Source: Paenibacillus senegalensis JC66 (lineage in GTDB: Bacteria; Bacillota; Bacilli; Paenibacillales; NBRC-103111). Taken from it: DNA of 64,000 nucleotides. A program made the position numbers and the translations under genes. Positions 53,145 to 62,945 of the stretch are shown here, piece by piece (position 1 is the stretch's first letter; every line of letters starts with the position of its first letter). The stretch spans positions 343,233-407,232 of the forward strand of contig NZ_HE610959.1 in assembly GCF_000285515.1 (NCBI RefSeq), given 5' to 3'. Under the pieces are notes generated by a model, which saw nothing but the letters and a program-made list of their open reading frames with translations, was not told the DNA's origin and made no database searches.

Positions 53145-53354
53145 ACAAACCTCCCCCTACAAGTTGTTGGTCTTTTTTATACAAAGCTCTCGATCTATAC
53201 GATGATACCTTAACGTTTAGAGTAATGGTTCAGTAAGCAATTTGCAAATTCAGAGAGGATTCTTGAACTCCACAATAAAAAAAGCTTGCCGCATACCTGG
53301 AAAACCCTCGACTGTCCGCTTAGTCAACCTTCTTGTCAGCTGTACGCATTAGAA

Positions 53355-53404
53355 AGAAAAGAGAAAGATCCGCATCCTTCCCACGGAAAAAGCGGACCTT
53401 TCTC
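53355..53404 (-). terminator. Hairpin downstream of the TIM-barrel gene
   Basis: GAGAAAGATCCGC pairs with GCGGACCTTTCTC (one mismatch); the minus-strand side runs into TTTTCTTTCT. It lies about 190 bases beyond the stop at 53596. No gene is seen in 53145-53595. Confidence 0.55.
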
Positions 53405-53595
53405 TTGCAGCTTTCAGGCCAAAGGTATAGCCACCCTTAGTCTTATCGGCAAGTCACAGCACTATAAGAACTGTTTTAGTAAAAAACGCTCATCTTGGAC
53501 AGGCTGCAAGGCGTATCAAGCCATAGTCAGCGCTGCAAATCGGTCCGGCAGCGAGAACCCGGCAATGCATTCCGGGCGCCAGTTCAAGACTAAGC

Positions 53596-54354
53596 TTATC
53601 GGGCTCCGGCAAGCTGATGCAGATAGGTTAAGCTAATGCGCAAGCTATCCAGAGGATTCCCTGGACACTGGTCCTGTTCTACAGCATACCATTCGACACC
53701 GTATTTTTCTCCCCATTCCAGCAGCGGGGCGAACTCAATTTGTCCGGTTCCCAGCTCGGCAAAGGTTTCTCGCTCATCTGCTGACATATCCTTTAGATGA
53801 ATGATGGGCATGCGGTGGCGGTACGTATCGATAAATGCCAGCGGATCCTGTCCGCCCTTCTTAACCCAATACACATCAATTTCTGCCAGAAGCGCATTAT
53901 CATCTGCCGGCTCCAATAAATACTCCAATGCGGATTTGCCTTCTATCTCCGTATCGAATTCAAATGCATGATTATGATAGCTGATGCGGTATCCGTCCCC
54001 AGAGAGCCTCGCCGCAAGCTCATTCAGCTCCTGCCGCAGACTGCGGTACCCCTCTGCATTTCTGACTTCCGGCGGAATAGCCGGGCAGATCAGATCCTTG
54101 GTATCGAACAATAGCGCTTCCCTCAGAACCTCATCCAGGTCATTGCGAAGCCGGTCCAGCGCCACATGCATGCCGGCCGTTCCCAAACCTGTTTCTTTCA
54201 ATACTGCGGCGATTTCTTCCGCGTCAAAGCCGTGCAGTCCGGAAATTTGCACCCCGGCCCACCCCATTTGTTTAAGCTCTCTCAATACTGCGGGAAAATC
54301 TTGTTTGAGCTCTTCTCTCAAAGTGTACAATTGCGCTGCAAATTTGTGCTTCAA
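53596..54354 (-). CDS. Sugar phosphate isomerase/epimerase (AP-endonuclease-2-like TIM barrel)
   Basis: About 252 residues. QLYTLREELKQDFPAVLREL, then GWAGVQISGLHG, YHNHAFEFD, LLAEIDVYWVKKGG, PIIHLKDM and ELGTGQIEFAPLL, the ordered metal-binding motifs of the xylose-isomerase-like barrel. The IolE/IolI-like family acts on sugars and inositols. TTG at 54354 with GAGGAG nine bases upstream is preferred to the upstream TTG at 54375. It is monocistronic; substrate unknown. Confidence 0.85.
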   Translation of the reverse strand: MKHKFAAQLYTLREELKQDFPAVLRELKQMGWAGVQISGLHGFDAEEIAAVLKETGLGTAGMHVALDRLRNDLDEVLREALLFDTKDLICPAIPPEVRNAEGYRSLRQELNELAARLSGDGYRISYHNHAFEFDTEIEGKSALEYLLEPADDNALLAEIDVYWVKKGGQDPLAFIDTYRHRMPIIHLKDMSADERETFAELGTGQIEFAPLLEWGEKYGVEWYAVEQDQCPGNPLDSLRISLTYLHQLAGAR

Positions 54355-54454
54355 TCGATCTCGCTCCTCTCCCAACTATTGCAAACGTTTCCAGTGCGTA
54401 TCATACCATAAAATGACCCGGACGTATATGTCCGGGCCGGGTAAATCTTCTAAG

Positions 54455-54492
54455 AAAACCGGTTAAACGAGTCTTTTTCTTCAACCGGTTTC
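54455..54492 (-). terminator. Terminator overlapping the ABC exporter stop
   Basis: AAACCGGTT pairs with AACCGGTTT, followed by TCTT on the minus strand; the stop codon at 54481-54483 is in the loop side. A second hairpin (CCCGGAC/GTCCGGG) follows at 54416-54437. Confidence 0.65.
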
Positions 54493-56331
54493 TTCTGCTA
54501 GAAATTTGTATTGCGCTTGAATCAAGCCATAATAGATGCCCTGCTTCTTCATCAATTGATCATGATTGCCGGTTTCCATAATCCGTCCGTGGTCCAGCAC
54601 CACAATGTTGTCGGCATGGCGGATCGTAGATAGACGATGCGCAATGATGAACGAAGTTCTTCCGGCAAGGAGCGTCTTCATAGCATCCTGTATTTTTAAC
54701 TCCGTCTCGGTATCAATACTTGCCGTAGCCTCATCCAGAATCAAAATGCGGGGATCGGCAAGCAGCGCACGCGCGAAGGACAGAAGCTGACGCTGCCCCA
54801 TGGACAGGATGTTCCCGCGTTCCTCAACCTCCGTGTCATAGCCGTTCGGCAGGTTGATAATAAAATCGTGAGCATGTACGGCCTTAGCGGCACGTTCCAC
54901 CTCTTCATCCGTAGCGTCAAGCTTTCCGAAGCGGATATTTTCACGGATTGTTCCGGAAAAAATAAACGTATCCTGAAGCACGATACCGATTTGGGAACGG
55001 AGGCTCTGAATCGTAACTTCTCTAATATCCTGTCCGTCAATAATGACCCTGCCCTGCACCGGATCGTAGAAACGGCACAACAGATTGATAATCGTACTCT
55101 TTCCTGATCCTGTATGCCCGACCAACGCAATCGACTGGCCCTGCTGGACCTTAAGATCAATATCATTGAGCGCCGGGCGTCCCTTTTCATATTCGAATAC
55201 GATCCGTTCAAGACGGATATCTCCCTTGATCGGTGCAAGCTTTTTAGCCTGTTTAGACTCGGCTACCGTAGGCTGTTCATCGATGAATTCGAAAATTCTC
55301 TCCGAAGAAGCCATCGCAATCAGCAATTGGGAGTACATCTGACCCAAACGGGTAATCGGCTCCCAGAAAAAGCCAATATAGGTGGCAAAACCGACCAAAA
55401 CTCCCACTGACAATTGATTGTTGCTGATTAACGTCGTTCCGTACCAGAACAAGATGCAGTAACCAATGGCGCCCGTTACTTCAATGAGCGGGCCGAAAGA
55501 TTGGTTTAAACGGGAAGCCCGGTCCCAGGACTTCTTGTTGACGTCATTCATATCGTTGAAGTATTTCATATTTTCACGCTCTTGCGCGAAGCTCTGCGTC
55601 ACCTTCATCCCTTGAATGCTTTCATTCAAATGCGAGTTGATGCGGGACTGCTTCATTCTCACATCCTGCCAGGCTCTGCGGATTCGCTTCCGCAGCGATG
55701 TCGAAATCACGAACATGATCGGTACCGTAATCATAATAGCCAGGCCAAGCTTTACGTTAAGTGCAAGCAAAATAATGACAATTCCGATCAGTTGGATACA
55801 ATCAATCAACAGATTGACGACACCGTTCGTAAACAAATCCTGCAGCGAGTTGATATCGTTGGTGATCCGCACCAGCACAGACCCTGCCGGACGCTTATCG
55901 AAGAAGCGAAAGGACAGGGATTGGATATGCCCGAACAAGTCCTTGCGCAGATCATAGATCATCTTCTGGCCGATGATCGAGGTATGGCGAATCCGGTAGC
56001 TGCTTGCCAGCCATTGGATAATATACAACACGACCATGACGAGTACTATAGTAATCAGCAGTTGGGGATTCGGTTTGGTTAATGCATGGTCTATTGCATA
56101 GGCGATCATCAGCGGAATCGCCAGCTTGGTCAATGTAACCAGAATCGTTACGAAGATAATCGGAATCATCTGCTTCCGATAAGGAGTAAGATATTTACCC
56201 AACCGTTTGACCTGACCCCAGTCAAACGGTTTTTCCATAATCTCATCATCCTGGTAGACAAAGCGCTGCTGAGACGGCTGCTGCTGGTTCAGGCTGTTAT
56301 CCTTATGACTTGCTGCTTGTTTCGTACTCAA
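54481..56331 (-). CDS. ABC exporter, half-transporter (second of heterodimer)
   Basis: About 616 residues: membrane domain with six helices (~60-350) and ATPase with VGHTGSGKSTIINLL, SMGQRQLLSFARALL (signature with LSMGQ), ILILDEATASID and IAHRLSTI. The start is the TTG at 56331, which overlaps the upstream stop as TTGA and has AGAGGTG ahead. It pairs with the gene before it, as in YheI-YheH-type multidrug exporters. The N-terminal ~35 residues are polar and Gln-rich. Confidence 0.9.
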   Translation of the reverse strand: MSTKQAASHKDNSLNQQQPSQQRFVYQDDEIMEKPFDWGQVKRLGKYLTPYRKQMIPIIFVTILVTLTKLAIPLMIAYAIDHALTKPNPQLLITIVLVMVVLYIIQWLASSYRIRHTSIIGQKMIYDLRKDLFGHIQSLSFRFFDKRPAGSVLVRITNDINSLQDLFTNGVVNLLIDCIQLIGIVIILLALNVKLGLAIMITVPIMFVISTSLRKRIRRAWQDVRMKQSRINSHLNESIQGMKVTQSFAQERENMKYFNDMNDVNKKSWDRASRLNQSFGPLIEVTGAIGYCILFWYGTTLISNNQLSVGVLVGFATYIGFFWEPITRLGQMYSQLLIAMASSERIFEFIDEQPTVAESKQAKKLAPIKGDIRLERIVFEYEKGRPALNDIDLKVQQGQSIALVGHTGSGKSTIINLLCRFYDPVQGRVIIDGQDIREVTIQSLRSQIGIVLQDTFIFSGTIRENIRFGKLDATDEEVERAAKAVHAHDFIINLPNGYDTEVEERGNILSMGQRQLLSFARALLADPRILILDEATASIDTETELKIQDAMKTLLAGRTSFIIAHRLSTIRHADNIVVLDHGRIMETGNHDQLMKKQGIYYGLIQAQYKFLAEETG

Positions 56332-58103
56332 TTGGCACACCTCTGCTTTTCTCTCACCTCAGCGGCAGTTTGCGGCCGGTCGGCATATTGAATATTGTAA
56401 GTATCCAGGTAAGGTCCTTCCTCATTTAGCAGCTGTTTATGGGTTCCTCTCTGTATGACTCGGCCTTTATCCAGCACAAGGATTTCATCAGCATGTCTCA
56501 AGGAAGAGATGCGGTGCGCAATGATAAAGGTTGTTCTGCCCTTCATCAATTCGCTGAAGCCCGCTTGGATTTCATGCTCAGTCTCCATATCCACCGCACT
56601 TGTAGCGTCATCGAGTATAAGGATTTTCGGATCCTTTAACAGGGCTCTCGCAATCGCAATCCGCTGCTTTTGCCCCCCGGACAAGCCCATCCCCCGCTCG
56701 CCCACTACCGTATCATAGCCTTGCGGCAGTTCCATAATGAAGTCATGGGCTTTCGCAAGCTTGGCCGCACGCACAATCTCGTCCATCGTTGCATTCCGGT
56801 TACCATAAGCAATATTGTTGCGGATTGTCGCGGAAAAGAGAAACGTTTCCTGAAAGACGACCGCGATCTGCTCGCGCAAGCTAACCAAATCATAGTCATT
56901 TATGTTGCGCCCATCTATCAAAATACGGCCTTCCTTAACGTTGTAAGCTCTCATCAAAAGCTGGATGACCGTCGATTTGCCTGCACCGGTCGCCCCTAGC
57001 AAGCCGATGACGCTCCCGGCAGGTGCCTTCAGCTGCAGATCGTAGAGGGAAGGCTGACTCTCCGGATAAGCAAATGTCACATGATCAAATTCCACATCGC
57101 CTTTTAAATTTTCCGCTGTAACCTGCACCGCTTTCTCCTTGTTCTTGACATGGACGTAATGGTGCAGCAGCTCCAGAATCCGTTCCCCGGACGCTTTTGA
57201 TTGAGTATAGTTGTTGATATGAATTCCGATGCTCCACATAGGAGTAATGACATACCAGATCAGGCTGAAGAAAGCGACCAGCTCTCCTACAGTCAGCTGC
57301 TCTAGAATAACTAGATAACCGCCTACTCCCAGCAGCAGGATGACGCTGATATTGGCCAAAAGCTCAATTACCGGAAAATACTTTGCCCAGATATGGGCGG
57401 TATGCACGTTAGTTCCTTTGTAATTGTCGCTTTTTACAGCGAATTTTTCTATTTCGTAAGGCTCCCGCGCGAACGATTTAACGGTTCGGACCCCGGTGAT
57501 GTTCTCCTGGGCTGCTGTAGTCAGCTCGCTAAGTGAACGGCGGATGCTGCGGAAAGCCGGATGAATCTTCCCTTCGAAGCGGATAGCTGTAATAGCGAGC
57601 AGCGGCATCGCAACCATGGTAAGCAGCGAGAGCTTCCAGTTAATGCTTAGCATCATCGCCATGCCGAAAATAAACATCAGCATGACATTAAGAATCTGGG
57701 CGAAACCAAATCCGATAAACTGGCGGATAGCTTCCAGATCCGCTGTCAATCTCGACATCAGATCTCCGGTTCTCGCCTTGTCATAAAATTGAAATGATAA
57801 GGTTTGCAGCTTGTCGTAAAGAGCATTTCTCAGGTTAAAAGCTACCCGATTGCCCAACCGCCCCCCGGCAAATCCATGTAAAAATTGAAAGAGGCCTTTA
57901 AGCGAAACGATCCCAAGAACGAGCAAGGCCAGATAAGGCACTGGTTCGAAATTCCTAGGCACAATCACGTCATCAATCAGATACCTTAGCAGATTCGGAT
58001 AAATCAACCCGAGCGCCGTCGCAACGGCCAAGCATAAAATAGATGCAAAGAAAAACCGCTTTTCCTTCCAATAATACTCTTTCAGCTGCTTTAATACATT
58101 CAT
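56328..58103 (-). CDS. ABC exporter, half-transporter (first of heterodimer)
   Basis: About 591 residues: six membrane helices, then LLGATGAGKSTVIQLL, LSGGQKQRIAIARALL, ILILDDATSAVD and IAHRISSLRHAD. The residue after Walker B is D rather than E (LDDATS), the degenerate site usual for one half of heterodimeric exporters. ATG 58103 has AGGAGGG upstream; the frame further up to 58193 is not needed. Probably a multidrug or lipid exporter. Confidence 0.9.
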   Translation of the reverse strand: MNVLKQLKEYYWKEKRFFFASILCLAVATALGLIYPNLLRYLIDDVIVPRNFEPVPYLALLVLGIVSLKGLFQFLHGFAGGRLGNRVAFNLRNALYDKLQTLSFQFYDKARTGDLMSRLTADLEAIRQFIGFGFAQILNVMLMFIFGMAMMLSINWKLSLLTMVAMPLLAITAIRFEGKIHPAFRSIRRSLSELTTAAQENITGVRTVKSFAREPYEIEKFAVKSDNYKGTNVHTAHIWAKYFPVIELLANISVILLLGVGGYLVILEQLTVGELVAFFSLIWYVITPMWSIGIHINNYTQSKASGERILELLHHYVHVKNKEKAVQVTAENLKGDVEFDHVTFAYPESQPSLYDLQLKAPAGSVIGLLGATGAGKSTVIQLLMRAYNVKEGRILIDGRNINDYDLVSLREQIAVVFQETFLFSATIRNNIAYGNRNATMDEIVRAAKLAKAHDFIMELPQGYDTVVGERGMGLSGGQKQRIAIARALLKDPKILILDDATSAVDMETEHEIQAGFSELMKGRTTFIIAHRISSLRHADEILVLDKGRVIQRGTHKQLLNEEGPYLDTYNIQYADRPQTAAEVREKQRCAN

Positions 58104-58723
58104 CCTTTTCCCTCCTAGTTTTGCCAAGCAAAACTTCGCATCGCCTGTGCAGGGCCCCCTCCCCCTCCACGAACCCCCCTTGTTCGTTGGCAAATTGGAA
58201 AGTATCCGCCCTACGTGTACGGAAGCAGCCAGGATGCCTGACTATAAGCTTATCTGTGCCCCGGAATTATGGATTTAGGGCAATCAAACAGGCTTTTCCG
58301 CTAAACCTTTAGGTATATTATCACCATCCGAATCCAGCGGCAATAAGGAGAAAACCTCTAAATGTCCTCAATATCCACATTTGCCTAAAAAAAACAGATA
58401 CAATCCTCTATTATCTTTCAAATAGTCGAAATCCCCCCAATTGCTTGCGGTTTCCTCAACCTTTTAAAAATTCCTCTTTTTGACTAGAAAATATTCCGCT
58501 GGGCCTTGCTAGGCAAACGCTCATCTCCGGCACAACTACAATTTTTTCACCGCGCTGGGCTGCTCGCCTGGTTCCGCGTGTGCCACCCGCTAGGATCCGC
58601 GCTGGACCGACCGCCGGGCTACGCGCTGGGCTGCTCGCGGAGCTACCGCTCGGCTGCCCGCCGGGCGCAGTTAGTCGCAGGATGCATTTTAAACCACTTC
58701 TGAACAGCTCTTCGTTATACAAC
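58104..58723. other. Intergenic stretch with GC-rich degenerate repeats
   Basis: 58104-58500 is AT-rich and includes the exporter promoter region. 58555-58680 has imperfect CGCGCTGGGCTGCTCGC and GACCGACCGCCGGGCTACGC units, faintly like family B. No gene is supported. Confidence 0.4.
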
Positions 58724-58750
58724 AAAAAACCGGCCTATGCGACCGGTTTT
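58724..58750 (-). terminator. Terminator of dynA
   Basis: AAAACCGG pairs with CCGGTTTT across nine bases; the minus-strand side continues with TTTTTTG. It lies about 30 bases past the dynA stop. Confidence 0.8.
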
Positions 58751-58780
58751 GCTCCCTCGTAAGGAAGAATGGGAATTCTA

Positions 58781-60217
58781 TTAGGCTTCCGAAAGCTGCA
58801 GCAGACGCTGCCTTGCTGCTTTAAGCTGCTCCAGATCCACGGACAGCTGGAGGGCGTCTGTCCAGCCCTGAACTTGCTCGCCCAGTGATTCCATTTCTTT
58901 GGCCATTCGCTGCTGGTGTGCTTCGGCCATTTGTTTTTGATAAGAAGTGGTTAATAATGCCTGGTGACGCTCCGCATAACGCTCCATTACAATGCCAAAC
59001 TGCTGCTCCAGCTCTGCTTTCAGCAGCTCCTTGCCATTCCCTTCAAAGAAGGACTTGCCGTTCTTGTACATTTTCAGCAGCATTTTCACATTAGGCTCTA
59101 CGGCATCCAGGAACTCCTCTACCTGCGGGGTGGCAAAAGCAACAGCATCATAGGTTTCGTGAGGAAACTCAGGAAACCATACCGCATAATTCTCCCGCCA
59201 GCGGGCTAGAAGCTGTTCAAGAGTCCTGTTCATCCACTGTTCCACGCGCAAGGTGGTGGCCAACACTTCCTGGGACAGATCGTAGGAGAGCAGCCGGTGC
59301 AGGTCATAATGGCAGGCTCTCAGAGCCTGGCCCTTATCGCCGCCATCTGCCAAAGCGCTGGGATTAAAGGCCAAATTGTAGAGATCGGTAAACCTAAAGC
59401 CTACTCTTTGTTTAACGTAATATAATAGCTCGGCAATCTCTTTCTCCAAGTCTGCGTGCCAGTCCGCTTTCCATTCAGATTGGACGAGCTGCTCCAGCTT
59501 GGCATAGGCTTCCTGCAGCCGCTGTACCTCAGCTTCTCTCTCCGCTTTGCCTTTGGCTGCCTGAGTAATCCATTCCTGCAGGATGGCAGCTGCTCTTGCA
59601 AATTCAGAGCTCGCTGAACGCACGGCAATATCGGTCAGCTCTTCAAGCGTAAAGCGGATAAACTCGCGTTCGAACGTTGCGATGCCTGATTGATTCAGCA
59701 AGTCGGCATCCTTTGCCAGCTTGGCAGCAACGGCTTGCTGGCTGGACAGCGGATAAATTCTCGCATTGCGCACACCTTGAGCAAGCAAATTTGCCTCCAC
59801 ATGAGACACTACCGCATCCAGCTCCTCCTGGTCTTTCGCCAGATCAGCTGCGTTCACTATAAAAAACATTTTATCGAGCTCGAACGTATCTTTCACTCTG
59901 CCCAGCTGCAGCAGAAATTCCCGATCCGCCTGGGAAAAGGCATGATTATAGTAGGTCACGAACAGAATGGCATCCGCATTTTTTATATAGTTAAAAGCTA
60001 CTCCCGTATGTCTTGCATTGATCGAATCGGCCCCTGGAGTGTCGACGATGACCATTCCTTGATCGGTCAAAGGGTTAGAGTGGTAGAGCTTGACGCCTTC
60101 AACAAAACAGGAGCGCTCCTCATTGGCCACATAATCATCGAATTCATGGAGGGTAACGGTCAGCGTCTCCCCGAAAACCCCACTCGCCTGCGGCCAGCCG
60201 CGCCCGACCGCCTTCAA
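58781..60217 (-). CDS. dynA: DynA C-terminal part (second dynamin module, frame-separated)
   Basis: 478 codons in a frame one base off from the gene before it. It opens inside GTPase 2: switch region VIVDTPGADSINARH (G3) and FFIVNAADL (G4) are here, but the P-loop lies in the other fragment. A helical stalk follows to the C terminus (LKAELEQQFGIVMERYAERH). The TTG at 60217 is not a credible start; in this frame the protein continues upstream as PHYTFLKAVGRG. One missing G in the run at 60238-60241 would restore a single gene. Membrane fission/fusion GTPase, DynA type. Confidence 0.85.
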   Translation of the reverse strand: MKAVGRGWPQASGVFGETLTVTLHEFDDYVANEERSCFVEGVKLYHSNPLTDQGMVIVDTPGADSINARHTGVAFNYIKNADAILFVTYYNHAFSQADREFLLQLGRVKDTFELDKMFFIVNAADLAKDQEELDAVVSHVEANLLAQGVRNARIYPLSSQQAVAAKLAKDADLLNQSGIATFEREFIRFTLEELTDIAVRSASSEFARAAAILQEWITQAAKGKAEREAEVQRLQEAYAKLEQLVQSEWKADWHADLEKEIAELLYYVKQRVGFRFTDLYNLAFNPSALADGGDKGQALRACHYDLHRLLSYDLSQEVLATTLRVEQWMNRTLEQLLARWRENYAVWFPEFPHETYDAVAFATPQVEEFLDAVEPNVKMLLKMYKNGKSFFEGNGKELLKAELEQQFGIVMERYAERHQALLTTSYQKQMAEAHQQRMAKEMESLGEQVQGWTDALQLSVDLEQLKAARQRLLQLSEA

Positions 60218-62475
60218 AAACGTGTAATGGGGCTTGGCCCCTTCCGCAACATTGCCCGGCTGTAATTTTCAATAGCGGCCAAGGCAGCCTCTCGTCCATT
60301 CCAATCCTCGCCAAGCACCTCAAGCGAATACCGAATTTCTTCTTCAATTTTATCGGCTGTTTTCATCTGCACCAGTACAGTGCCATGCGGACAGTCCGCT
60401 GCAGGCGGCAAGATGGTGTTAATCGCGGCGGTTGTCGGATTAGGAGAGACAGGCAGAATCCGTTCTCCAAGCAGCGCATTGGCAAACGAGGATTTCCCGG
60501 CACTGAACGCGCCGAACAAAGCAATCGTAAAGCGGTTCGTCTCTAGCCGCCCCGCCTTCTCCAGCATCGACCGGGAAGCGGATCGAAGCGAGGCGATGTC
60601 GGCTATCAGGGCGGACGCTTCCCGCAGGTTGCGGGCTGTCTCCTGCATGCGTGCCCGTTGTTTTCTCACTTGCTCCAAAGCAGCTTGTTCATGAGCTACC
60701 TGCTCAGCTGCCCTTCCCGCTTCAGCCTCTTGAACGGCGACCGCTGCGGGCGAAGCTCCCTGCACGGCGGCAGCTGACTTGCCCGGTGCCTTTCCTTTCG
60801 CATTAGCAGAAGCCTGCAGGGCAGGCATCGCTAGCGATTCTGCTTCCAGAAATTGCTCGCGGTCAAAATCAGCGGGATTTGGCAGACGAAGCGCCGCTTC
60901 GTTCCATTCCTGCTCGATCTGCTGAATCATCAGCATGTACTCCTGCTGTTCTTCGTTCTCAAGAGTTTGAAGCTTGTGGTAGGCAGCCAGCTGCTGCTCT
61001 TGCTTGCTTACTATCTCCTTGAGTCCCCGAGCTTCTTCCTCCACCTGTACGGAAACAGCCTGCAAGCTCCATTCCAGCAGCTCCTGCACAGCGCGCCTAT
61101 ATTGACCCTTAATTTCCGACGCGATTTGCCTGCAGTAATTCAAAGTATATTCGCCGCTGAATTCGGCGCCGGAATGCACCTGAGAAGCCAGCCACCCGCC
61201 TTCCGGCTGCTGCTGGATACCATCCTGCAAGCTGTCCGGTAGCGAATCGGAAAGCTTGTGTGTCTGAACCAGCTTCTTAAAAAACGACTGCAAATGCCAG
61301 GTTAACCCTGCCTGCACCTTCTCCGCAAGGTCATCGCGAAACGCTTGCAGCCGGGCATCTATTTCTTTCGCGGTTTGCGCCGCGCGGTTAAAAAACCCGA
61401 CCTTAAATCCAGGCTTGCGGCTATCCAAATAATGTTGAGCTAAATCACGAGTTACAGCAGGAGTCAGATTGGCGTTATCAATAATCGAGTCGGTTTCTTT
61501 CTTCCACACTGCATACCACTGTTCGGCCCGCTGCGCCAGCTCCTCTAATTTCCGCCGGTTCGATTCGTAGGCTTGTATCGCTTCATCAGGAGACTCCAGG
61601 GCCGACAATTCCTCCCGCCAAGCAGCTTTCACCTCTTGATTCGCTTCAGCTATATGCCGGCTGTAGTCTCCGACAAGCTGAACAGCCGAATCCCTTGCGC
61701 TTCTCTGCCTTAAATCTTCCGCCATCTGCATAAGATTGCGCAGGGTCCAGATGAGCGGCTGCCACTGCTGCTCAGGATGATCCGGCTCGCGCAAGCTTAA
61801 ATAAAAAATACCTTGCGGCTGGATATTCCAGTTCGCAAACGCTTCCTTCACGCTGCGGGCGAACTGCTCGAAAGGCAGCTCTTCTTCACGATGCTTGTCT
61901 ATCTGATTGACAATCAAATATAGCGGTTTGCCCCACTCCTGGAGGTGCTTCGTAAATGTTAAATTCATTTCCGACTGGACATGGTTATAATCCATTACAT
62001 AGAACACCACATCTGCCAAATGCAGCGCCGACTCGGTCGCCAGACGGTGTGCGTCATCTGTAGAATCAATGCCAGGCGTATCCAGTAGCACGGTTTGTTC
62101 AGTCAGCAGCGGGCTCGGATAATGAATAGCCACGGTGCGGATGCGGTCCCCGTCCTTACAGTATTCCTCCAGCTGCTCTAACAGCACGGGCAGCGGTTCT
62201 TCCTGATCGTTATAATAAATGGAGGCAGCCGGCTCACCCCGCGCAATCGACACAATATTGGCACTCGTCGGAATCGGACTGGAAGGAAGTAAAGGGTGCC
62301 CGCATAATTGATTGATTAAACTCGATTTACCTGCTGAGAAATGTCCGCAAAACGCTATATAAAACTGGCCGTAATCCAGCTTCTTCTTCAATTGATGCAT
62401 TTTAGCGGCGTTTGCCAAGTCTCCCGCCGACTCCATCTGCTGAGCCAAACGGATAATCGTTGCTTCTCCACTCAT
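60214..62475 (-). CDS. dynA: DynA N-terminal part (first dynamin module plus P-loop of the second)
   Basis: About 753 residues. GTPase 1: FCGHFSAGKSSLINQL (G1), LLDTPGIDSTD (G3), LIVNQIDKH (G4). Then a long coiled, helical stalk and an Ala/Glu-rich hinge (~560-620). GTPase 2 then begins with LFGAFSAGKSSFANALLGE (G1) and stops 90 residues later at ITRF. B. subtilis DynA (about 1,190 residues) has both modules in one chain; the two pieces here sum to about 1,230. ATG 62475 with AGGAG nine bases upstream is chosen. It works at the membrane in fusion, stress repair and phage defence in Bacillus. Confidence 0.88.
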   Translation of the reverse strand: MSGEATIIRLAQQMESAGDLANAAKMHQLKKKLDYGQFYIAFCGHFSAGKSSLINQLCGHPLLPSSPIPTSANIVSIARGEPAASIYYNDQEEPLPVLLEQLEEYCKDGDRIRTVAIHYPSPLLTEQTVLLDTPGIDSTDDAHRLATESALHLADVVFYVMDYNHVQSEMNLTFTKHLQEWGKPLYLIVNQIDKHREEELPFEQFARSVKEAFANWNIQPQGIFYLSLREPDHPEQQWQPLIWTLRNLMQMAEDLRQRSARDSAVQLVGDYSRHIAEANQEVKAAWREELSALESPDEAIQAYESNRRKLEELAQRAEQWYAVWKKETDSIIDNANLTPAVTRDLAQHYLDSRKPGFKVGFFNRAAQTAKEIDARLQAFRDDLAEKVQAGLTWHLQSFFKKLVQTHKLSDSLPDSLQDGIQQQPEGGWLASQVHSGAEFSGEYTLNYCRQIASEIKGQYRRAVQELLEWSLQAVSVQVEEEARGLKEIVSKQEQQLAAYHKLQTLENEEQQEYMLMIQQIEQEWNEAALRLPNPADFDREQFLEAESLAMPALQASANAKGKAPGKSAAAVQGASPAAVAVQEAEAGRAAEQVAHEQAALEQVRKQRARMQETARNLREASALIADIASLRSASRSMLEKAGRLETNRFTIALFGAFSAGKSSFANALLGERILPVSPNPTTAAINTILPPAADCPHGTVLVQMKTADKIEEEIRYSLEVLGEDWNGREAALAAIENYSRAMLRKGPSPITRF

Positions 62476-62540
62476 CCTGCATGTCTCCTGACTGTCACTA
62501 TTCGTAAACATAGAAAATACAGCCTAAAAAAGGCCTAAAA

Positions 62541-62565
62541 GAAAAAAACCGAAATTCATCGGTTT
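62541..62565 (-). terminator. Terminator of the 90-residue gene
   Basis: AAACCGA pairs with TCGGTTT around a 6-base loop, followed on the minus strand by seven T. It begins one base after the stop codon at 62566-62568, and separates this gene from dynA. Confidence 0.8.
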
Positions 62566-62838
62566 CTAGTTTACCACACTTTCTTTTTCCGGGAGAAGTA
62601 TTTCAAAAACATCTCCATGCTGGAGAATCGTAATTTCCGTATCTTTAATTTTCATAACAACGACCTCCGGCTTTGCTCTCATCCGTTCAAGATAGTTGTC
62701 CGGTACTGTTCCCGCTTCACTGACAACAACACCCTGAAACTCTTTTTCTTCGTTGTCCTCGAAGGAAGCTTCTAAAATTTCTTCATAGATGTCCGAAAAC
62801 GATTCAAAATTGTTGGTATATACCGAGATACATTTCAT
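62566..62838 (-). CDS. Small hypothetical protein
   Basis: 90 residues, acidic, no membrane segment: MKCISVYTNNFESFSDIYEE, then GVVVSEAGTVPDNYLERMRA, and a beta-rich end ITILQHGDVFEILLP. The alternating strand pattern suggests a small alpha/beta fold. Not recognised. It lies between nth and dynA with its own terminator, so it is probably an independent, real gene. Confidence 0.7.
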   Translation of the reverse strand: MKCISVYTNNFESFSDIYEEILEASFEDNEEKEFQGVVVSEAGTVPDNYLERMRAKPEVVVMKIKDTEITILQHGDVFEILLPEKESVVN

Positions 62839-62945
62839 TATAGTTGTCCCATCCTTTGTAGTTTGTCTAGTCTATGCAGCCAGCTTGATTTTTCCTGTTT
62901 GCCAATTTCCCTTCGGCGATTATGGCCATAGCGGGATGGTGCCTG

